A DNA stretch of 64,000 nucleotides from Roseivivax isoporae LMG 25204 (lineage in GTDB: Bacteria > Pseudomonadota > Alphaproteobacteria > Rhodobacterales > Rhodobacteraceae): assembly GCF_000521865.1 (NCBI RefSeq), contig NZ_JAME01000023.1:21606-85605 (forward strand), in the 5' to 3' direction. Below, in pieces: positions 52,605 through 61,645 of the stretch; the first letter of the stretch is position 1, and every line of letters starts with the position of its first letter. A model generated the notes under the pieces. The model saw nothing but the letters and a program-made list of their open reading frames with translations. It was not told the origin of the DNA and did not search any database. The translations under genes were made by a program, and so were the position numbers.

Positions 52605-52628
52605 CCGGCGCCCCGTCGGGGGCGCCGG
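52605..52628 (+). other. Intercistronic hairpin between dctP and dctQ
   Basis: CCGGCGCCCC (52605-52614) pairs with GGGGCGCCGG (52619-52628) as a perfect 10-base stem with a GTCG loop. It lies in the 49-base gap after the binding-protein gene. It probably protects dctP mRNA and reduces read-through, as expected where binding protein must exceed permease. Confidence 0.55.
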
Positions 52629-52646
52629 TGCCGACAGGGGGCGTGC

Positions 52647-53165
52647 GTGAAGCGGCTCGAACGCATCTTTGTCCGCGCCAACGGTTGGGCGGTGATCCTG
52701 ATCCTGGGCGCGATGCCCCTGATCGTGGGGGCCAACATCGGCTTGCGCTACCTCACGGGACATTCCCTGAGCTGGGCCGACGAGGCCGCGCGCTACCTCA
52801 TGATCTGGATGACCTTCGTGGGGGCGGGCCTGGCCCTGCGCATGGGCGCCCACGTGGCGATCACCAACCTGCAGGACGCGCTCCCGGGACCGGGGCAGAA
52901 GCTCCTGCGCGGCGCGCTGGTCCTGGTCCTGCTCGTCTTCTTCGGGTTCATGGTCTCGGTCGGCATCGACTACGCGCAGCGCATGCAGTTCCAGCTGACG
53001 CCGGCGTTACGGGTGCCATTCCTCTACGTCTACGCGGCGATGCCCGTCGGCTTCGCGCTGCTGATCGTGCACCTGCTGCTGGTCGCGCCGCAATTCGTCC
53101 GGGCCGGCACCTACAAGGACGCCCGGGACGAGGACGGCGGGCTGCGCGAGGGCGCCAATGGCTGA
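52647..53165 (+). CDS. dctQ: TRAP transporter small permease (DctQ family)
   Basis: The 172-residue membrane protein starts at GTG 52647 after AGGGGG. It has four hydrophobic helices and the family core ANIGLRYLTGHSLSWADEAARYLMIWMTFVGAGLALR from about residue 30. Its last 8 bases overlap the dctM start, which implies coupled translation. It forms the membrane complex with DctM. Confidence 0.88.
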   Translation: MKRLERIFVRANGWAVILILGAMPLIVGANIGLRYLTGHSLSWADEAARYLMIWMTFVGAGLALRMGAHVAITNLQDALPGPGQKLLRGALVLVLLVFFGFMVSVGIDYAQRMQFQLTPALRVPFLYVYAAMPVGFALLIVHLLLVAPQFVRAGTYKDARDEDGGLREGANG

Positions 53166-54441
53166 GATCCTCTTTCCCGCGCTCTTCGTGCTGCTCGCGC
53201 TGGGTCTGCCGGTGGCCTTCGCCATGGCGATCTCGGTCTTCGTCGCGCTGAGCTTCGGCTCGAGCTATCCGAACCTCGTCGTGGTCAAGGAGATGTTCGT
53301 GGGCCTCGACAGCTTTCCGCTGCTCGCGGTGCCGTTCTTCATCCTCGCCGCCGAGATCATGACCGCGGGCGCGGTGACGCTGGCCATCCTGCGGCTCGCG
53401 CAGTCGCTCGTGGGACACCTGAAGGGGGGGCTCGGGCACGCGAACGTCGTGAGCTCCGCCATGTTCGCGGGAATCTCCGGCAGCGCGCTGGCCGATGCGG
53501 CGGGCCCCGGCGCCATGATGGTCCGAATGATGGAGAAAGGCGGCTACGACCGCGCCTATGCGGGCGCGCTGACGGTCTCGAGCGCCGTGGTGGGACCGAT
53601 CATCCCGCCGTCGATCACCATGATCATCTACGCGATGCAGGACCAGGAGGTCTCGGTCGGCTCGCTGTTCATGGCCGGCGTGCTGCCGGGCATCCTCATC
53701 ACGGTGATGGTGCTGCTCGCGAATGCGCGCGTCAGCCACCGGCGCGGCTACGCGTCCGGCGCGCCGATGCCTCCGCTGGCCGAGATCGGCCGCATCGCCG
53801 TCCACGCCATGCCGGCGCTCCTCCTGATCGTGCTCATCGTCGGCGGCATCCGCTTCGGGGTCTTCACGCCGACCGAGGCCTCGGTCATCGCGGTGTTCTA
53901 CGCGCTCCTCGTGGGGATGTTCGTCTACCGCTCGTTCCGGCTGCGCGACCTGCCGGACACGATCCTGCGCGCGGCGATCATCTCGGGCGCGGTCCTGCTG
54001 ATCCTCGGTGCCGCGCGGGCCTTCGCCTGGGTCCTGATCATCGAGGGCATCCCCCAGATGCTGGCCGAGACCATCATCGCCTGGGACCTGTCGCCGATCG
54101 TCTTCCTCCTCGCGGTGAACCTGCTGCTGCTTGCCTTCGGCCTTTTCATGGACCCGCTGCCGGGCGTGATGATCCTTGTGCCGATCCTCGCGCCGATCAG
54201 CTTCGCGCTCGGGATCGACCCCGACCACTTCGCCATCATCGTCATCGTGAACCTGACGCTGGGCCTGACGACCCCTCCGGTCGGCAGCCTGATCTTCGTC
54301 GTCTCGTCGGCGGTGTCGCTGAAGCCCTCGAGCCTGATCCGCGAGATGCCGCCCTTCTTCCTCGCGCTTGCGATCGCGCTCCTGCTCATCACGTTCGTCC
54401 CCGCCCTGTCCACCTGGCTGCCCCGCGTCAGCGGGTTCTGA
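53158..54441 (+). CDS. dctM: TRAP transporter large permease (DctM family)
   Basis: The 427-residue membrane protein has the expected dozen helices and the DctM signatures VPFFILAAEIMTAGAVT, FAGISGSALADAAGPGAMM, AVVGPIIPPSITMIIYA and TLGLTTPPVGSLIFV. It overlaps dctQ by 8 bases and ends its operon. It is not closely similar to the DctM at 4078, which fits a different substrate. Confidence 0.9.
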   Translation: MAEILFPALFVLLALGLPVAFAMAISVFVALSFGSSYPNLVVVKEMFVGLDSFPLLAVPFFILAAEIMTAGAVTLAILRLAQSLVGHLKGGLGHANVVSSAMFAGISGSALADAAGPGAMMVRMMEKGGYDRAYAGALTVSSAVVGPIIPPSITMIIYAMQDQEVSVGSLFMAGVLPGILITVMVLLANARVSHRRGYASGAPMPPLAEIGRIAVHAMPALLLIVLIVGGIRFGVFTPTEASVIAVFYALLVGMFVYRSFRLRDLPDTILRAAIISGAVLLILGAARAFAWVLIIEGIPQMLAETIIAWDLSPIVFLLAVNLLLLAFGLFMDPLPGVMILVPILAPISFALGIDPDHFAIIVIVNLTLGLTTPPVGSLIFVVSSAVSLKPSSLIREMPPFFLALAIALLLITFVPALSTWLPRVSGF

Positions 54442-54474
54442 GCGGGCCAAGACTGCCGGCGCCCGGACACGCCG

Positions 54475-54508
54475 CCGACACCCGACATGTCGACGCGGCA
54501 TGTGTCGG
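54475..54508. repeat. Inverted repeat between convergent TRAP and amino-acid ABC operons
   Basis: CCGACAC (54475-54481) and GTGTCGG (54502-54508) are perfect arms flanking a loop that itself contains the palindrome CGACATGTCG (54483-54492). The two operons converge here and end within 160 bases, so a bidirectional transcription-ending structure is likely. There is no T-run. Confidence 0.4.
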
Positions 54509-54601
54509 AGAAGGGTGGCCCCGCTGGATGCGATCTCTGAAGGTCTGGCTGCCTGCCGTCGCCCCGCCGCAGTTGTCAGCCCTTGGCCATCCGTCCCGGG
54601 C

Positions 54602-55390
54602 CTAGTGCCCGAGAACCTGGCTGAGGAACTGACGCGTCCTCGCATTCCGGGCGGCCGAGAAGAAGGTCTCGGGGTCGCTTTCCTCGACGATCGCGCCGGC
54701 ATCCATGAAGATCACGCGATCGGCGACCTTGCGGGCAAAACCCATCTCGTGCGTGACGCAGAGCATGGTCATGCCGTCTCTCGCCAGTTCGACCATGGTG
54801 TCGAGCACTTCCTTGATCATCTCGGGATCGAGCGCCGAGGTCGGCTCGTCGAAGAGCATGATCCGCGGTTTCATGCAGAGGGCGCGGGCGATCGCGACAC
54901 GCTGCTGCTGTCCGCCGGAAAGCTGTCCGGGATACTTGTTCGCCTGATCGGGAATCCTGACCTTGTTCAGGAAGTGCATCGCTTCCGCCTCGGCGTCCCG
55001 TTTCGATTGCCTGCGCGTCCAGCGTGGCGCCAGAGTGCAGTTCTCGAGGACGGTCAGATGCGGGAACAGGTTGAATTGCTGGAAGCACATTCCGACTTCG
55101 GTCCGGATGCGCCCGACATCCTTCAGATCGTCGGTCAGCCGGGTGCCAACGACGTCGATCGTGCCGCCTTGATGCGTTTCGAGCGCGTTGATGCACCGCA
55201 CCAGCGTCGACTTGCCCGACCCCGACGGTCCGCAAATCACGATCCGCTCGCCCTTGCGCACCGTAAGGTCGATGTCGCGAAGGGCGTGGTAGGCGCCGTA
55301 CCACTTGTTCAGGCCCGATATCCGGATCACGGCGTCGTCCTGCGCGGCGGGCGCGGTCCGGCCGCGCGCTTGGGCAGACCTATCGTTCAT
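54602..55390 (-). CDS. Amino-acid ABC transporter ATP-binding protein (GlnQ/HisP class)
   Basis: The roughly 262-residue ATPase has Walker [10 protein letters not shown], signature [15 protein letters not shown], Walker [16 protein letters not shown] and switch His [16 protein letters not shown]. The [16 protein letters not shown] stretch is typical of polar amino-acid importers. An alternative ATG at 55411 overlaps the permease gene. It powers the importer next to kynureninase, so its substrate may be kynurenine or a related amino acid (inference). Confidence 0.9.
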   Translation of the reverse strand: MNDRSAQARGRTAPAAQDDAVIRISGLNKWYGAYHALRDIDLTVRKGERIVICGPSGSGKSTLVRCINALETHQGGTIDVVGTRLTDDLKDVGRIRTEVGMCFQQFNLFPHLTVLENCTLAPRWTRRQSKRDAEAEAMHFLNKVRIPDQANKYPGQLSGGQQQRVAIARALCMKPRIMLFDEPTSALDPEMIKEVLDTMVELARDGMTMLCVTHEMGFARKVADRVIFMDAGAIVEESDPETFFSAARNARTRQFLSQVLGH

Positions 55391-55394
55391 CGTC

Positions 55395-56072
55395 TCACGC
55401 GGCCTTTCCATCGTTGCGGAAGCGCTCCTCGAGGTAGGATACGAGCCGGACCGCCGGCAGCAGCACGATCAGGTACATGATGGCCGCCGCGATCAGCGGC
55501 GAGGGGTTCGCCGTAAGTGCCTGCGCGTCCGTCGCCTGCTTGAGCAGGTCGGGCATCGCCACGACCGAGGCGAGCGAGGTGTCCTTGGCGATGGCGACCG
55601 CGTTGGACGTGTGCGGCGGAATAGCGATCCGGAAGGCCTGCGGGAGGACAATCCTCCAGATGGTAACCGGGAAGGAGAGGCCAAGCGCGGCCGCCGCCTC
55701 GGTCTGCCCGCGCGGTATCGCCTGGATGCCGGCGCGGAACACTTCGGCCGTGAAGGACGAGAACACCAGACCGAGCGCCAGCGTGGCCGCCATGAAGGCG
55801 TTCAGGCGGATGCCCACGAAGGGCAACGCGTAATAGATGATGACCAGCAGGACGAGGATCGGGATGGCGCGGAACAGGTCGATGTAGGCGATCGCCAGTC
55901 CGCGGAAGACCTTCGGCGCATAGAGTCGCACGAGGCAGATCAACACGCCCGCCACACCGCCGCCGACGATCGTCGCGGACGCGAGCGCGACCGTGTTGCC
56001 GATGCCCTTCAGAAGCATCGGGTAGACGCGAAGGATGACCTCGACGTTGAGGAAGGTGCTGACGAAATCCAT
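55395..56072 (-). CDS. Amino-acid ABC transporter permease (HisM/GlnP class)
   Basis: The 225-residue membrane protein has the polar amino-acid permease pattern [29 protein letters not shown] and the ATPase-contact loop [31 protein letters not shown]. It is the only permease in the operon; most amino-acid systems have two, so it probably works as a homodimer. Start ATG 56072 gives the standard N-terminus. A strong hairpin separates it from the binding-protein gene. Confidence 0.88.
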   Translation of the reverse strand: MDFVSTFLNVEVILRVYPMLLKGIGNTVALASATIVGGGVAGVLICLVRLYAPKVFRGLAIAYIDLFRAIPILVLLVIIYYALPFVGIRLNAFMAATLALGLVFSSFTAEVFRAGIQAIPRGQTEAAAALGLSFPVTIWRIVLPQAFRIAIPPHTSNAVAIAKDTSLASVVAMPDLLKQATDAQALTANPSPLIAAAIMYLIVLLPAVRLVSYLEERFRNDGKAA

Positions 56073-56097
56073 GGATATCGGGGGTCCCTGGTCGGTC

Positions 56098-56125
56098 GCC
56101 GGAGCCGGCCCGCGCCGGCTCCGGC
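56098..56125 (-). other. Intercistronic hairpin after the amino-acid binding-protein gene
   Basis: GCCGGAGCCGGC (56098-56109) pairs with GCCGGCTCCGGC (56114-56125) as a perfect 12-base stem with a 4-base loop. It lies in the 59-base gap between the binding-protein and permease genes. As in the other two importer operons with such a gap, it probably raises the binding-protein to permease ratio. Confidence 0.55.
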
Positions 56126-56131
56126 GCGGTG

Positions 56132-56914
56132 TCAGTTGGCCGTCGGCACGGCAAGGACGGTCACGGTCGAGGTGTCCGCCGCGGGGGCGACACCCAGCCA
56201 TTTCTCGTGGATCCGTGCGAGCGTGCCATCTTCCTTGATCCCGGAGATGGCGGAGTTCACGCGCTCCAGATGCTCGGACCCCTTGGGCAGCATGATGCCG
56301 AACCGGTCGCCGGTCGGGATCGTCTCGAGGATCTCGAGGTCCGGCATCTGCCGGAAGGCGTACTGATATCCCGCGAGGTCGCCGACCGCCCCGTCGAGCC
56401 GCCCGGCCTGCACGTCGAGCAGCAGGTTCTGCTGTGTCGTGTAGCCGCGCACGGTGTCGAAGCCCATCGCTTCGGCATTCGCGTTCACCCAGGCCTCGGC
56501 CACGGACGACGACAGCACGCCGACGGTCTTGCCGGCCATGTCATCAAGACCCGACACGTCGCCCCCGCGGCTGGAGATCAGCGCGAGATCGCTGTCGTAG
56601 TAGCCCTGGGTGAAATCCTGGCTCTGCAGCCGTTCATCCGTGATGGTGATGGTCGAGATGGCCATGTCGATCCGGCCCGACGCCGTGGCGGCGAACAGCG
56701 CCTGGAAGCCGAGATCCTGGAATTCGATTTCGGCGCCGATCCGTTTGCCGATCTCGTGCACGACATCGACCTCGAAACCTTCGAACGCGCTCTGTTCGTT
56801 CTTGTATTCCCACGGCGGATTGGCCGGGTAGGCTCCCACGGTCAGCGTCTCGGCTGCCGCGACGTGGCCCATCATGGCGGTCAGGGCCAGCCCCAGGGCG
56901 ACTTTCATGGTCAT
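56132..56914 (-). CDS. Amino-acid ABC transporter substrate-binding protein (PBP2 class)
   Basis: The 260-residue periplasmic protein has a signal peptide ending at HVAAAE. The mature domain shows the polar amino-acid binding pattern TVGAYPANPPWEYKNE, FEGFEVDVVHEIGKRIG, MAISTITITDERLQSQDFT and KTVGVLSSS. Start ATG 56914 follows AGGGAGGA and overlaps the regulator stop (ATGA). It probably binds an aromatic amino acid such as kynurenine or tryptophan, judged only by the adjacent kynureninase gene. Confidence 0.88.
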   Translation of the reverse strand: MTMKVALGLALTAMMGHVAAAETLTVGAYPANPPWEYKNEQSAFEGFEVDVVHEIGKRIGAEIEFQDLGFQALFAATASGRIDMAISTITITDERLQSQDFTQGYYDSDLALISSRGGDVSGLDDMAGKTVGVLSSSVAEAWVNANAEAMGFDTVRGYTTQQNLLLDVQAGRLDGAVGDLAGYQYAFRQMPDLEILETIPTGDRFGIMLPKGSEHLERVNSAISGIKEDGTLARIHEKWLGVAPAADTSTVTVLAVPTAN

Positions 56915-57672
56915 TGCAGTTCCTCCCTCTTGGTTCTTTTTTCGACGTCGTCGACTCCGTCCAGGCCCACGACCGAGCGGTAGACGGACATCGTGATCTG
57001 CACGTGCTCGCCGAGAAGCGCACGCGCCACGTCCCGGTCGCGGTCGAGCGCGGCCTGCATGAGCTTCGTGTGATGCTCGTGCGCAAGGGCGAGACGCAGC
57101 AGATCCAGTGTCTCTTCCGAGTGCCGGCCATGACGGTCGGGGTTGATCGACCCCGGATGAAACAGGAGCGCCTGGTGGTGGCGCTGCAGCTGTTCCAGCG
57201 TCACGGCGTGGAAGGACTTCAACCACGACGACCGCCCGCCGGCGACGAGTTTCTCGTGGAATCCGTCATGCGCCACGATCCACCGTTCGCGATCGTCGAC
57301 GGCATCGCGCCCGATGGGGTGCGGCGTGTGCATGAGCCGGTGATGCGCGGCGACGAGATCGGCCTCCCACTCCATTCCGGCGTGGGCGATCGCGTCGTCG
57401 AGCAACCGCTGTTCAAGGGAGAGGCGCGCGTCCTCAAGGTCGTTCAGTTCCTCGAACGACACCGGGGCCACGCGCCAGCCGCAATTCGGGCTGGCGACGA
57501 CAAGGCGCTTCTCCTCGAGCCGCGACAGGGCCTCTCGCAGAGGCGTCGCGCTGATGCCGTGCGCCTTTGACAGCGCGGCCACGCGAAGCGGCGCACCCGG
57601 CGCGTGCGTGCCATTCAGGATGGCCCGCTTCAGCACCTCGTACGCGTTCTCTGTCTTGCCGGACGACTTCAT
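56911..57672 (-). CDS. GntR-family (FCD domain) transcriptional regulator
   Basis: The 253-residue regulator has a winged helix-turn-helix (VAALSKAHGISATPLREALSRLEEKRLVV, about 30-58). The FCD domain has metal-site-like residues (DGFHEKLVAGG, AHEHHTKLM). I prefer ATG 57672; an in-frame ATG at 57684 lies inside the operator palindrome. It is the first gene of the importer operon and divergent from kynU, so it probably controls both sides. Confidence 0.87.
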   Translation of the reverse strand: MKSSGKTENAYEVLKRAILNGTHAPGAPLRVAALSKAHGISATPLREALSRLEEKRLVVASPNCGWRVAPVSFEELNDLEDARLSLEQRLLDDAIAHAGMEWEADLVAAHHRLMHTPHPIGRDAVDDRERWIVAHDGFHEKLVAGGRSSWLKSFHAVTLEQLQRHHQALLFHPGSINPDRHGRHSEETLDLLRLALAHEHHTKLMQAALDRDRDVARALLGEHVQITMSVYRSVVGLDGVDDVEKRTKREELQ

Positions 57673-57695
57673 GCAAACTTGCATATCATATACAA
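57671..57695. promoter_or_regulatory. Twin palindromes, GntR operator between the regulator and kynU genes
   Basis: TTGCATATCATATACAA (57679-57695) is a 17-base near-palindrome with 8-base arms and one mismatch. It overlaps ATGCAAACTTGCAT (57671-57684), whose 6-base arms are perfect. Both cover the regulator's start region and a kynU -10-like TACAAT (57691-57696). The layout fits autorepression plus control of kynU. Confidence 0.6.
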
Positions 57696-57736
57696 TTCGG
57701 CCTATCTACGGTGAAAATGCGTTTGATCGGATATCC

Positions 57737-58963
57737 ATGACACAGCATTCCACTGTCGGCGCTGGCTCGAGCTCCGCGCCGCTTTACCGCCGGGACCGCT
57801 TCCTGCTGTCCGACGAGGTCGTCTACCTGGACGGCAATTCACTCGGGCCGCTGCCGGCTTCGGTGCCTGAACGGATGGCCGCCGCGGTGCGCGAGGAATG
57901 GGGCGGCTCGCTGGTCAAGGGCTGGAACGAGGCCGGGTGGTTCGATCTGCCCTGGCGCATCGCCGCACAGATCGCGCCGCTGGTCGGGGCCGAGCCGGGG
58001 TCGATCGCCGTGGGGGATTCGACCTCGGTGAACCTGTTCAAGGTGCTGGGCGCGGCGCTTGGTCTCGTGGGCCCGCGCCGGCGGATCCTGTCGGACGCCG
58101 GAAATTTCCCAACCGACCTCTACATCGCCGACGGCCTGACGAAACTGGTCGGGGACGGCTACCACGTGACGCCGCTGCCTTCCGAGGACGTCGAAGCGGC
58201 GATAGGCGACGACGTGGCCATCGTCATGCTGACCGAGGTCGACTATCGCACCGGGCGTCGCCGCGACATGAAGGCCGTGACCGAGGCCGCGCACGCCGCG
58301 GGTGCGATTGTCATTTGGGATCTCGCGCATTCGGCCGGCGCCTTCCCCGTCCGGCTCTCCGAATGTCGCGCCGACTTCGCGGTGGGCTGTGGGTACAAGT
58401 TCCTGAACGGCGGGCCGGGTGCGCCGGCGTTCCTGTATGTCGCCCCGCGTCATGCCGGTGCCGTGGCACCGGTGATCGCGGGCTGGATGGGGCATGACGC
58501 TCCCTTCGCCTTCGAGAGCGCGTACCGGCCGGGGCAGGGACTCCGCAAGATGCAGGCCGGCACGCCGCCGATCCTGTCCATGACGGCCCTGCACGAGGCC
58601 CTGACGCTGTTCGACGATGTGGACCTTTCGGCGCTCGAAGCGGAATCGCGGCGGCTTGGTGACCTGTTCATCGCCGAGGTCGAGCGACGCTGCCCCGATC
58701 TCGAGCTGGCGGCGCCCCGCGACGCGGTCGCGCGCGGCAGCCAGGTGTCGTTCCGTCATCCGGACGGCTACGCGATCATGCAGGCGCTGATCGAACGCAA
58801 CGTGATCGGCGATTTCCGCGCGCCGGACATTCTGCGCTTCGGCATCACGCCGCTCTACACCGGCGAGGACGACATCCGGCGGGCGTCGGAGACGATCGAG
58901 GGGATCCTGCGGAACCGGCTGTGGGACGCCGATGCGTACCGCGTGCGCGCCGCTGTCACGTGA
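57737..58963 (+). CDS. kynU: Kynureninase
   Basis: The 408-residue PLP enzyme cleaves kynurenine (or 3-hydroxykynurenine) to anthranilate and alanine. Family motifs are VYLDGNSLGPLPASV, SDAGNFPTDLYIA, IWDLAHSAGAFPV and the PLP lysine K221 in VGCGYKFLNGGPGAPAFLYV. The C-terminus has DILRFGITPLYTGEDDIRRA. Start ATG 57737 is 65 bases from the divergent regulator start. No tryptophan dioxygenase or kynurenine formamidase gene of the usual type lies in the window. Confidence 0.93.
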   Translation: MTQHSTVGAGSSSAPLYRRDRFLLSDEVVYLDGNSLGPLPASVPERMAAAVREEWGGSLVKGWNEAGWFDLPWRIAAQIAPLVGAEPGSIAVGDSTSVNLFKVLGAALGLVGPRRRILSDAGNFPTDLYIADGLTKLVGDGYHVTPLPSEDVEAAIGDDVAIVMLTEVDYRTGRRRDMKAVTEAAHAAGAIVIWDLAHSAGAFPVRLSECRADFAVGCGYKFLNGGPGAPAFLYVAPRHAGAVAPVIAGWMGHDAPFAFESAYRPGQGLRKMQAGTPPILSMTALHEALTLFDDVDLSALEAESRRLGDLFIAEVERRCPDLELAAPRDAVARGSQVSFRHPDGYAIMQALIERNVIGDFRAPDILRFGITPLYTGEDDIRRASETIEGILRNRLWDADAYRVRAAVT

Positions 58964-58985
58964 TCATGACGAGAGGACCAGAGGT

Positions 58986-59723
58986 ATGACCGATAGACGC
59001 GTGGCAGTGGTCACCGGCGCCGCGGGCGGCATGGGGCGCGCCATCACGAGCGCCCTCTTGGGCGATGGGTTCCGCTGTTACGGCATGGATATCGATTCCG
59101 ACGCCCTGCAGCGCATGGAGGCGGACCTCGGGGCTGGCTTCGCGTGCCTCGCCGTCGACCTGACCGATCCCGACCAGATCGCTTCCGGGTTTGAACGCGT
59201 CGCGGCGGAGGCGGGCGGTCTCGACGTCCTGGTCAACAATGCCGGCACCTGCCTGATGTCCGAGTTTCCCGACATTCCCGCGGCCGAGCTCGATCGCCAG
59301 ATGAGCCTCAACTTCTCGTCCGCCTTCCATTGCAGTCAGGCCGCGGTCAAACTGATGCGTGGTCGCGCGGGCGTGCGCAAGATCGTGAACATCTCGTCGA
59401 ACGGAGCCTACAATTTCGACGTCTTCGATCCGCCCCATTACCGCGCCAGCAAGGCTGCGCTCGACACGCTGACCAAGGATCTGGCGCGGCGCTTCGCACG
59501 TGACCGGATCGCCGTGAATTCCGTTGCCCCCGCGATGACCGAGACGCCGCTGTTCAAGGTGGTGAGCGAGGAGGTGCTGGCGGCTGCGATCGCGCAGATG
59601 CCGCACGGCCGCGCCATGCAACCGTCCGAGGTCGCCGAGTGGGTCCGGTTCCTGGCGTCTCCCGCCGGAGACATCTCCAGCGGGAACGTGATCATCCTGA
59701 ACCAGGGCCGCGATGTCCGTTAG
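58986..59723 (+). CDS. Short-chain dehydrogenase/reductase
   Basis: The 245-residue classical SDR has the cofactor motif VVTGAAGGMGRAI (about 8-20), with D35 after the second strand favouring NAD(H). NNAG is at 84-87, and the catalytic residues are S137 or S138, Y152 and K156 (HYRASKAAL). It follows kynU by 22 bases with its own GAGAGG and AGAGG Shine-Dalgarno sequence, so the two are one operon. The substrate is unknown. Its stop overlaps the convergent hydrolase gene by 4 bases. Confidence 0.88.
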   Translation: MTDRRVAVVTGAAGGMGRAITSALLGDGFRCYGMDIDSDALQRMEADLGAGFACLAVDLTDPDQIASGFERVAAEAGGLDVLVNNAGTCLMSEFPDIPAAELDRQMSLNFSSAFHCSQAAVKLMRGRAGVRKIVNISSNGAYNFDVFDPPHYRASKAALDTLTKDLARRFARDRIAVNSVAPAMTETPLFKVVSEEVLAAAIAQMPHGRAMQPSEVAEWVRFLASPAGDISSGNVIILNQGRDVR

Positions 59724-60478
59724 GAATAGACCTCCGGCGCCTTGCGAAGCGTGGGCCACTGTTCCGGCGCGTGGCCGTAGATGACAAAGGCGTCCCGCGC
59801 TTCGGCCCTGCGCATGAGCCGGCCGGCATTCGCGGCCGCCTGCTCCGCGTCCCAGGAGCCCGCGAAACCCTCGTCGATTTCCGATGGACGCGAGATCGCG
59901 TCTCCGGTGATCAACACGGTCCCGGTCTCGGGCAGGTCGACCTCGATCGCGAGCTGCCCGGGCGCGTGGCCCGGCACGTGCAGGACACGCAGGCCGGGGC
60001 CGATCTCGGTGTCCTCGTCGATCAGCCGGTATTCGCGGTCGGGCCAATCGATGGGCCGGACCGCGCCCCAGTACAGCGGCCGGTCGAGCGCGCGTTCGGC
60101 CCGGGACATGAGGATCGGGGTACCGGGGAAATCCGCTATGCCGCCCACGTGGTCGATGTGGGTGTGGGTCATGATCAACAGGTCGATGTCGGCCGCAGCG
60201 ACCCCCGATAGGGCCAGTTGCGCGTCCGGCAGGTTGCGTTCGCCCAGCTCGAGCACTTCTCCGAATTCGCCAAGCCGATCCTCGGCCGAGGAGGTCGTGA
60301 TGTCGTAGGCGTACTTCCGAGGAAATCCGGTATCGATCAGGATCGTCTCGTCGGCCGTCGTGCGGATGAGAAACCCGCAGATTCCGATGATGCGCCCGTT
60401 GGAGTGGACCTTGAAAAGGCCATAGTCCAGAACGCTCAGCGTGCGCGGTGCTGATTTTACGTAAGATACTGATTTCAT
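59720..60478 (-). CDS. Metallo-beta-lactamase-fold hydrolase (AHL-lactonase-like)
   Basis: The 252-residue protein has the two-zinc site THTHIDHVGG (H105, H107, D109, H110), HVPGHAPGQLA, LITGDAISRP and a terminal VIYGHAPEQW. This arrangement is that of the AiiA-type N-acyl-homoserine-lactonase subgroup. ATG 60478 is preferred because AAGGGAG is seven bases upstream. In a kynurenine locus it may instead hydrolyse an amide or lactone of an aromatic intermediate (inference). It is divergent from the aminotransferase gene. Confidence 0.82.
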   Translation of the reverse strand: MKSVSYVKSAPRTLSVLDYGLFKVHSNGRIIGICGFLIRTTADETILIDTGFPRKYAYDITTSSAEDRLGEFGEVLELGERNLPDAQLALSGVAAADIDLLIMTHTHIDHVGGIADFPGTPILMSRAERALDRPLYWGAVRPIDWPDREYRLIDEDTEIGPGLRVLHVPGHAPGQLAIEVDLPETGTVLITGDAISRPSEIDEGFAGSWDAEQAAANAGRLMRRAEARDAFVIYGHAPEQWPTLRKAPEVYS

Positions 60479-60517
60479 TTCGTAAACTCCCTTCCATCCC
60501 ATGAATGCAGGTCAGGT

Positions 60518-61642
60518 ATGAAAGTCAAGATCCATACGCTTTTTCAGTATCTCCTCGAAACGACGGAGGCTGAGCCCGAGGCAATCGTCGGCTTCTCTCT
60601 TTCGCAATCGCCAAGGCTGGGCGAATTCGTCGAAGCGCTGGATATGGACCTGCCTCTGGACTGGAACGGGAAGTCCTTCCGCGGCCTGCCGCGGCTGCGC
60701 GAGCACGTCCTGCGGGAGGCCGGCCTCGACGGCATCTGCCAGCCCGACGACGTGCTAATCACCGCCGGCGCCGCCGAGGCCAACTACCTGGCGATCATGC
60801 AGCTGCTTGAACCGGCGGACGAGATCGTCGTCGAAACGCCGGGCTGGCCTCAGGCCGATGTCCTGGCCAAGGCCGTGGGCGCACGGATCCGGCACGTGGT
60901 GCGCCGGGACGAGGACAGCTGGCGCTTTCCGATGGAGCAGCTGGCCGACGCCGTGAACGACCGCACGAAGATCATCTTCGTGACCAATCCGAACAACCCG
61001 ACGGGGCAGCGGTTCTCGCGCGACGAGCTGTGCACGCTCGTCGATCATGCGCGGCGCGTGGGAGCCTGGCTGATCGTTGACGAGGTCTACGCCGGGCTGG
61101 AATGGGAGGGCGACCGCTCGCCTTCGATCGCGGGTCTCTACGAACGCGGCATCACGACCGGCAGCGTGTCAAAAGCGCTTGGTCTGCAGGGGCTGCGGAC
61201 CGGCTGGCTGATCTGCCGCGACCCCGGGCTCGTGATGGACGCCGTGATCCTGCGCGAGAATTCCAGCGAGATCATGAACGTCATGGGGGAGGTCATCGCC
61301 GAGGTGGCGATGCGCGCCGACCGCTACCGCGTGGCCATGGACAAGGCGCGCGACGACGGGCTGGCGAACCTCTCCCGGCTCGATGCCTTCGTCGAGGATG
61401 AGCCGCGGCTGTCCTGGGTCAGGCCGCGCGCGGGATTGATCGGCCTCGCGCGGCTGGACGCGAAGCTCGATGGCGATGCCTTCGCCCGTCGGCTTCTCGC
61501 CGATCCCTACCGGACGTTTCTCCTGCCCGGCAGCGCGTACGGCCAGCCCGCGCATATCCGCGTCGGCGTTGGCGGCGGAGCCGAGGTGAACCTCGATCTC
61601 GGCCTGTCGCGCGTCAGCGAGCTCTTGAAAACCCTCGAGTGA
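60518..61642 (+). CDS. Class I/II PLP-dependent aminotransferase
   Basis: The 374-residue fold-type I enzyme has the PLP lysine K219 in TTGSVSKALGLQGLRTGW, the NPNNPTG motif near 157-163, D188 and Y191 in IVDEVYAG, and a late R in AHIRVGVGGG. It resembles capreomycidine-synthase-like and aspartate-family aminotransferases. The amino donor is unknown; kynurenine transamination is one option given the neighbouring genes. Start ATG 60518 is 39 bases from the divergent hydrolase. Confidence 0.88.
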   Translation: MKVKIHTLFQYLLETTEAEPEAIVGFSLSQSPRLGEFVEALDMDLPLDWNGKSFRGLPRLREHVLREAGLDGICQPDDVLITAGAAEANYLAIMQLLEPADEIVVETPGWPQADVLAKAVGARIRHVVRRDEDSWRFPMEQLADAVNDRTKIIFVTNPNNPTGQRFSRDELCTLVDHARRVGAWLIVDEVYAGLEWEGDRSPSIAGLYERGITTGSVSKALGLQGLRTGWLICRDPGLVMDAVILRENSSEIMNVMGEVIAEVAMRADRYRVAMDKARDDGLANLSRLDAFVEDEPRLSWVRPRAGLIGLARLDAKLDGDAFARRLLADPYRTFLLPGSAYGQPAHIRVGVGGGAEVNLDLGLSRVSELLKTLE

Positions 61643-61645
61643 GTT

